From Gaertneriomyces semiglobifer (lineage: Eukaryota > Chytridiomycota > Chytridiomycetes > Spizellomycetales > Spizellomycetaceae), in NCBI GenBank assembly GCA_025558075.1, contig JAHLKF010000026.1, positions 217,992 to 281,991 of the forward strand: 64,000 nucleotides of DNA. The letters are read 5' to 3'. The position numbers were made by a program, and so were the translations under genes. Below the pieces are notes generated by a model, which saw only the letters and a program-made list of their open reading frames with translations, was not told the origin of the DNA and searched no databases. Shown here piece by piece: positions 57,411-64,000 of the stretch. How positions within the stretch are numbered: the first letter of the stretch is position 1; each line of letters begins with the position of its first letter.

Positions 57411-60400
57411 ATGGAATTTCTGCTGGGTTTTCTTCTTCTGATAGGCCTTTGGGTCTCTGCGGCAAACGCCAAAGCATATGCGGGCGGCGCCGGGAAAGCC
57501 ATCTATTTCTATGATACCACCAATTTTGCCAGCATTAGTACTGGAAGCACCGTTACTGACCTCCCGACTAATGCGATTACCATTGAATTCTGGGCTAAGT
57601 GAGTGAGCGAATTACAGGTCCCACTTCTGCACCTGGTAACCCAGATACTCGCACTATCAGGCCCATCATCAGCCCCAATCCTCAACAAATCTACACTTTG
57701 TTCTCTATGGCCGTTCATCGTTACGATGCGATCACTCGTAAGCACTTCGGACCAACCTTCTTTCCGCCCGTAATCGTGATACTACTGGGAATCATAACCA
57801 ACGACTTTTCTATATCCAGATGAGGACAAGGGTGTGGACGACAATTTCTTGACTTGGACTACAGGTACGTTTTTGCATACTCTCGCTGGTGTACAATCAA
57901 GATGACATCGTGATTCGTTCCAGATCGCACGTTATGGTTTATGACCAAATGGGCTTACCAAAACGGATTTCCGGTTTGTTCAGATTACGATGCGATTCCC
58001 CCACATAGATATTAATTCCCACAATAGTTAGCCGCGGGAGAGCAGAATATTGTAACGCGCTTTAATGAGTGGCAACATTGGGGTGAGCAGTTAATTTGGC
58101 GTATTGTAAGGCGCCACAGAGACTAACTACGTGGCATATTTGCAGCATTTACCTTTCACGTATGTAGTTCCGCTCATGCCATCATTAAGTGTCCATTTTG
58201 GGAACTGATGTGTTTTGCAGTCGGCGACGGGAGCTGTCAAACTGTATCGCGATGACACAATCCTGGTGGATTCGGACACGGTTGAACTTGAAAATGGACT
58301 TTCCGCTTCGACCAAGTTTGCTGGTGAACTGCTGAGCAGCGACGCGGCAATCGTGTTTGGACAAGATCAGGTCCGTTCAGTGTGTGTCACGATTTCGGTG
58401 CCATTTCTCCTCACCGGCTGCACATTTTGGTCACCAGGACGCATATTACGGTACCTTCTCTCCTTCAAAAGCCTACGTGGGTCTGATAGACGAAGTTCGG
58501 GTAGGTCATGTTAGAGAGGGAATTGTGTGCAGTGTGCAGAAACTGAGCTGCGCTTTGGAAGATATGGAAGGTGGCCCGTAGCTTTGATGATATAAAAGCA
58601 ACACGAAGTCTGTCCCTGGACCCTGACGATGTGAGTGACTTGTGGGGAAGTTGGAGAATGGATCGCATGCCCGTCCCGACCTCGAACCAAATCCCCAACG
58701 AGGTGGCCATAGGACCTCCTATCCTCCTTGGTGGGGCGAACCCTTTTCCTAATGAACCAGTATGTCCTCCAGGCGATGTTGATGTATCTGAAGTAGGGAC
58801 GAACGCGTTTTATTTTTGCTAGTACACAAGCTTTATCCCATCTACAATAGGCCGACCATTGCAACCGCATTCCGCGTTGGGTTCAATCAGATGCCCCTGT
58901 GATTGGAAGTGGATATGTCTTTCAGACGCTTGCTCGGGACATACTGACCGAAGTCCCGCTTCCTGGTGCCACCGACGCACCAGTACCATCTATGTCATAC
59001 ACCACTACCACAGATTTAGCCAGTGTTTGTCCGGACTGGACGTTCAATGTGGACTACAATCAGTATGCCGACTCCCAAAAGATTACGTTTATTGGCGCAA
59101 AAGTTTTTGTTCGACCGCTACCTTCGGCTACGGATCCGTGCGAATTTCAGTATGAAGTGAACGATGGGTCGTCTCCCCCTGCCGTGGCCGCCGTCAGGCT
59201 CGACATTAGTGAAACGCCGGTGCGTTGCGCCATTTTGTATCATGAATTCTCGAGGTTCGGCTTACCATGGGATGTTTCTAGGTTGCACGGTCAGCTGTCA
59301 TTGAGGCGACAGAAGGAGATTCCGGTCTGTATGTCAAACTTACAGGTATCAACCACGACCAAAGCCCACCGACGAACGCGATTATTACACACCTCCCAGA
59401 AAGGGGTGTCATCTATGCCGCCAAGCAAGAGAGAATTCAAAGCTTTACCCGGGTCCGAAAACTACTATTGGTGGGCGACAGTTTTGAGCCTGGTGTCGCA
59501 GTCCTGGAATATGTGCCACTTCCGAACGAGTACGGAAGCCCGTTTGATACAGTCAATTTTAGGCTGGAGAACTCGGCGGGAGTAGAGTCTGCCGCCGACG
59601 GGATAATCACCATAAATCTTGCCATGAGGAGGGATGTACCAGCAATTGCGGGTATAAATCCCTACTATCTTTCATTCGCTTACGACCACGTGCTTATTAT
59701 TCCTACTTTGGACTTGCCGGCCATGCCTGATTTCACGATCGAGATGTGGACATGGCCAGACCCAGGAAGTTCGGGGGCAAGGACTATATGGAAGACCCAA
59801 AATGGCGCCTACCGCCTTTGGATAACCGCAAATGACGAGCTTCTGACCTTTTGCGTTGATAATGAGGTGCTAATTACTGGGCCGAAGTTAGAACCGCGAA
59901 CGTGGGCCCATGTGGCGGTTTCTCGCGCTAACGATGGAACGTACACGCTTTTCGTTGATGGCGAAATTGTGAATAGCGCTGTACGGGCTGGACCTGTAAC
60001 CGGAAGTGGTTTCACTGTGGGGAAGCAATTTGAAGGTGGAATTGACGAACTTGCCGTTTTCAAGAGTGCCAATGTGGTTGGACCCCACAGATTGCTGCAC
60101 CAACGGATCACTAAAGATGAAGCCGATCTTGTGGCAGTTTGGCACTTTTCTGAAGGCCGTGGAGGATTCGCCTATTGTGAGTCCCCTTCCGAAAGCTGCG
60201 AGCATCTTGCGACGTTGGGTGATGGCAATGTAGCTGAATTTCCTATTTGGACTGGTGCACCGGCGTCATCGAGTGTTGCTGCCTACGAAGGGTTCCCCAG
60301 CCTGAGCACGTTTGCAGGAACGGAGAATGATGAGCAAATTGTGATTCAATTAAATGCCTTTACATCGGTCAGTTATTAAGGTTTATCTTGCAGGTGAGTT

Positions 60401-63391
60401 GGATATTCATCCCACTTTCTTTGTAGGATTCCGATGATCGACTTCTTGCCCTGACGATTAATTCATTACCGACTTTGGGGACACTCTATCAGTATGATGC
60501 CAGCAATCCACCCACATACCTTGGCCCTCCTATTACATCAGAATTCCAAGTATGGAGAAGCAGCGTGCCCCGCGAACAGCAATGGGCATCCCGAGTGGCC
60601 GAGACAGCATCGAATCAGGGACAGCAATACGATTCCACATTAAAATTCAGCACACAGTATGGAACAGGTGATTATGGAGCTTACACGATCCTTGGACCGC
60701 CAAGCACCTACGATGCTGGGAAAAGAAACCGTGGTTATGGTGATTCAGCTCAAGCGTGGTGTCCCTCGACCGCGGGTGACGAGGTTCTTAGCGGGAACCG
60801 ACTATGCCACAACCCTAATTTTGCTTCGAACGGCGCGAATCCTTTTAACTGGTACTGTCCCGTTGGCACGGAGCGAGAGTTCATTGACGTAGGGTTCGAG
60901 AGTGCTACTCATGCTATGGAAGTTGCTATGTGAGTCAAGTAGCGATAATCACTGCACGCGTTAGGTGCTCAAATGTTTATTTTCAGGTACGAGAATTACA
61001 ATCCTGGTTCGACAGAGGCGGTCAAAGTGCGTGACATGAGCAATGGCGACTGGGTAACGGTGTGGGAAGGGAACGCCCAGGTTGAGCTATACGACCAAAA
61101 CGGAAACTACATCGCTCAAACGTATAGAATCTTTTCCCCTACAATTTGCGGCACCCCTTTCAAAACAGATGCAGTCAAAATTGAGAGAGCGACTTGGAAG
61201 CTGCCCGGCTGGAAAGAAATTGATGCTGTCCAACTCGTGGGAACTCCGGAACTGGAAGTTGGGTATGTTATGGACCCCGAGCAGCGGGTCATTTATGTCC
61301 CAAACAGGGATGTCGATGGGCAGGATACCTTTTCATTTGGAGCAACCGATTGCATTGGTGACCCTTCTCAACTGAGCACCGCAAGCCCAGTGAACGTTTT
61401 TCTTAAATCTCTGGTCCACAAGCCGACGAGCGGTGACAACAACAGAGCAGCCTACGAGATCAAGCGCGGTGAGGGCGGAACGGCGAAGACTGTCAATGAT
61501 CTGGAATTCTCGCTGCAAGCGTATAATCGGGATGGGCGGCCGTCGAAATTTTTGTTCACGAGTATGCCGAAGCACGGTATGCTTCGACTTACGAGCGGAG
61601 AAGTACTTCCAGCCAATAAACTTCTGGAACCAACCTCGATTGCTTCATTGCAAAGATCGGCTCTCGATTTGACTTATTCGGTCACCAAGGGGTGCGGGGA
61701 CGACTCCTTCACGTATTATATCGACGATGGCGTGGAACAGTCGGATCCAATCTCTGTCTCCCTTACGGTTTGGTGCCTTCCTTTCACAGACTACAGCGAC
61801 CCCATGGGAATTGTGGTAATTCTCTTGACGGGTATTAGTCTTGTTGGTGTGCTTTTGAGCGCCGGTCTTACTGTTTGGCGAGCTCAACACCCTGTATTCC
61901 GTGCGGCAAGTCCCACGTTTCTGGGGCTTATCCTCGCCGGCCTCTGCCTCGTATTCATGTCGAACCTCCTCTACGGCGGGATGCCCAGCCCGGCGAAATG
62001 TATGGCGGCTCCGGCCCTCTTAGCGTTGGGGTTTGCTATTGCCATGGGAGGTCTGTGTGTTAAGAACTGGCGTGTGTATTTCATCTTCAGCAGTAGGAAA
62101 TTGCGAAAAAAGAGCAATACGGACAACAAGCGCTTGCTGCAGTTCACGGCTGCACTCATCATCCCGAACATCATCATCCTTGCTGTGTGGGGAGCTGTTG
62201 ATCCACCGAGACCAATGTTGTTGGATGCAGACACTCCCAAACAATACTACGTATGCTCCTCGGAGTCACAGGTTCCCAGCGCCGCCCTTATTGGTTACAA
62301 TGGTTTAATCTTGCTCGTCACGGCGATTTTCGCTTTCCTGGTAAGATCTTTCCTCATATATTTTTTTTGTTGTTTTTAGTCCCAACGGCCTCATGCGAAT
62401 CTTGCTTGTTATGTAGAACCGCAACGTTAACCTGAAATATAACGAATCGAAACAATTGGCCATAGCTGCCTACAACGTCCTTATCTTCTGCATTTTCGGG
62501 TTCCCACTCGTCTTGATTGGCGGCACGCCCCCAAAGATTGTGTTCATCGTCCGCGGGTTGGCTATATGGTGCTCTACTTTTATCGCCCTGGTTGTCATCT
62601 TCGTCCCTAAAGCATGGCTTACGCTTCGAGCCAGCGCTATCCAAGCCGCGAAGCTGCGAGCACCATCAAACGCGACTAGCATTCGCGCGGCCGATATCTT
62701 GAAGCCGGATGTTGGTGCGCGTGGCATGAGCGGCAGTGAGAATTCGTCTGATTATTCCACATTGAGTGGCAACTTCAACGTGCAAACCATGAACGTTGTT
62801 CAACAGAAAGTGGTGGTGAGAATTAAACGGGCGTTCATGTATGGAGCCTGGGCAGAATACTACGCTGTACTCCTCCCGAATACGAAGAGTCTGATTTTTC
62901 ATTCGGAGGTGAGCTTCATATGCGAAAAAGCTATCAATATCAAGCCCGAACATAACCGATTGATAGAATGATGTCCTTTCTTACCGGCTTACTGCTGATA
63001 CACCAACAGTTCAACTGTTGGCAGCTGACCCTGAAGTAGCTGGTCGCACCTTACGGCTCCAGTTCACGAATACCAAGGCGAACAATATTCTTGAAGTTCA
63101 AGTGAAAACCGAACAGGGTACGTTACCTTCCGTGGTGTCTGAAGCGTAACTGGCAAAACTGATAAATATGCCTGCGCCGTAGATGCTACCAATTGGTCCA
63201 CAATACTACAGAAGACGAAAGAGTCTGCTGCCCCACACTTGGGGAACAGGCCCTCTTTGCGCCCTCCCCAATCCCCTCAGTACATGACCGAAGTCAGCAA
63301 GCAGCACATGCCGACTGTGAGCCATGGAGCTCCAGATAAGAGCCAAAGAGAGATATCTATGGCATCAGTTTCTGAGCGCCGCGATGTTTAG
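57411..63391 (+). CDS. Class C (family 3) GPCR with LamG, cadherin-like, FBXL4-type and PH-like domains
   Basis: Exons: 57411-57598, 57661-57737, 57820-57864, 57924-57973, 58028-58082, 58146-58159, 58221-58370, 58438-58500, 58562-58759, 58851-59219, 59282-60367, 60427-60929, 60987-62340, 62417-62908, 62967-63117, 63183-63391; all GT..AG and in phase, 1667 residues. Signal peptide MEFLLGFLLLIGLWVSAANA. First LamG-like domain about 24-250 (ITIEFWAKP, EWQHWAFTFHSATGAVKLY, YVGLIDEVRIWKVARSFDD). Second about 530-720 (FTIEMWTWP, TWAHVAVSRANDGTYTLFVD, GGIDELAVF). Cadherin/Tandem-95-like repeats surround them (LLALTINSLPTLGTLYQYD; FTSMPKHGMLRL). A galactose-binding-like domain of the FBXL4 type spans about 815-1020 (WASR..., YGDSAQAWCP, YENYNPGS, WKEIDAVQLVGTPE). 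Seven helices lie at about 1207-1447 with class C marks: TM3 Cys and ECL2 Cys (YYVCSS), KNWRVYFIFS, and VPK in TM7. The tail (1514-1612) reads as a PH domain ending in NWSTILQK. Ligand unknown. Confidence 0.85.
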
Positions 63392-63649
63392 ATTGACCTT
63401 GATTGACCTTGTGACTTTTATGCCTGACTCTGCCAAACATTTGAGAAGATCCATTTGTATCATGAAATTCCTTGTAACCATTGTGTTCATTTTTCCCTGA
63501 TTCGCTGCATGAAAGATTGCTGCGGTAATCAGTTCTTGTTCATCAGATACGTCGTCCTGGCAGCTCTCGAGCTGCGAAGTACCCCAAATTTGGAAGGCTC
63601 GAAAGAGCTGAGAAATGCTATCGTCAAGCTGTCTCATGCGCTTCAGCAT
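63365..63649 (-). CDS. Small unassigned frame antisense to the GPCR 3' end
   Basis: ATG at 63649 opens 94 residues ending at 63365, so its stop end overlaps the last 27 nt of the GPCR coding sequence. The reading is protein-like (MLKRMRQLDDSISQLF, QELITAAIFHAANQGKMNT) with amphipathic helices, but no family is recognised and no further exon is evident. It could be a real small gene, the last exon of a gene starting to the right, or chance. Confidence 0.3.
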   Translation of the reverse strand: MLKRMRQLDDSISQLFRAFQIWGTSQLESCQDDVSDEQELITAAIFHAANQGKMNTMVTRNFMIQMDLLKCLAESGIKVTRSIKVNLNIAALRN

Positions 63650-64000
63650 TTCGACCTAATCATTTAAACCAGTCCTTCTCCTTCATAGTTTCTTGCGGGA
63701 AAAGCCTAAACACGCAGTCCGGGCCCGAACGTCCAGATCATTGAGCATAATTCAAATGGTTCCTTTCACGCTTGAGGACCCAGGAATTCTTGATTGTTTC
63801 TCAGAAGCTGATGCAGTATAAATATCCATGTCCGTCCGTTGATTGGTACGAGTAAATGAAATCGAATGCTAACTCCCTCTGACGGACATGTTGTTGATAC
63901 GAACATTGCCGTGATGAATGTTGGGAAGGTGCTTGAGACCCAAGATGCTTCTCAGCCAATGTGATTGTTTCTGCCTCCAGCCATGCAAGAGGGTCACCTT
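63392..64000. other. Right-hand end of the window
   Basis: Apart from the antisense frame at 63365-63649, no gene is seen. A TATA-like sequence (agtataaata) lies near 63816. Confidence 0.4.

Noticed and set aside
57599..57617. 19-nt GT..AG segment after the first GPCR exon
   Set aside because: Far too short and leads to a stop; the acceptor at 57659-57660 gives a 62-nt intron and a continuous LamG strand.

Overview
The window is nuclear DNA of a fungus, most probably a zoosporic one (Chytridiomycota or a relative). Fungal markers are a Cdc4/Pop-type F-box protein, a Pil1-type eisosome protein, Csf1 and Doa10. The alpha-tubulin keeps Lys40, the residue acetylated in axonemes, and ends in EEY. 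A class C GPCR and a claudin-like tetraspan protein point to an early-diverging lineage rather than Dikarya. Genes are dense and on both strands. Introns are short (about 58-117 nt) with GT..AG ends. All gene models were built by eye from reading frames and splice signals.

Layout. 1-3128 (-): CDC4-like F-box/WD40 gene, running off the left edge. 5315-6491 (-): cytochrome c1. 7855-8454 (+): small basic protein with a PP1-docking-like motif. 8854-10608 (-): membrane-anchored GH26-like protein without its acid/base Glu. 12270-16918 (+): Doa10-type ERAD ubiquitin ligase. 17164-17838 (-): small secreted, probably GPI-anchored protein. 18433-19637 (-): short-chain dehydrogenase. 19706-20330 (-): protein-like but interrupted sequence. 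20836-22464 (+): Pil1-type BAR protein fused to a Rad18-like zinc finger. 22812-24390 (+): CstF-50. 25417-28272 (+): orphan protein built from duplicated exons and internal repeats. 28613-39253 (-): the giant lipid-transfer protein Csf1/BLTP1. 39789-41099 (+): Nse4, followed directly by a partial tandem copy of its own 3' end. 41881-44054 (-): long-chain acyl-CoA synthetase. 45323-49003 (+): armadillo-like/BTB protein. 49687-50313 (+): REX1-B-like protein. 50669-52098 (-): alpha-tubulin. 53643-54488 (+): orphan. 55497-56198 (+): claudin-like tetraspan protein. 57411-63391 (+): 16-exon class C GPCR.

Most genes are housekeeping: ubiquitin ligation (Cdc4, Doa10, possibly ARM-BTB), respiration (cytochrome c1), lipid handling (Csf1, acyl-CoA synthetase, Pil1), RNA 3'-end processing (CstF-50), genome maintenance (Nse4, REX1-B) and cytoskeleton (tubulin). 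There is no operon logic, CRISPR array, recognisable transposon, rRNA or clear tRNA.

The most unusual objects are the GPCR (LamG, cadherin-like and galactose-binding-like ectodomain, 7TM, and a PH-like domain in the cytoplasmic tail), the Pil1/UBZ4-like fusion, the NSE4 tail duplication whose open part has changed mainly at silent sites, and the exon-duplicated repeat protein.
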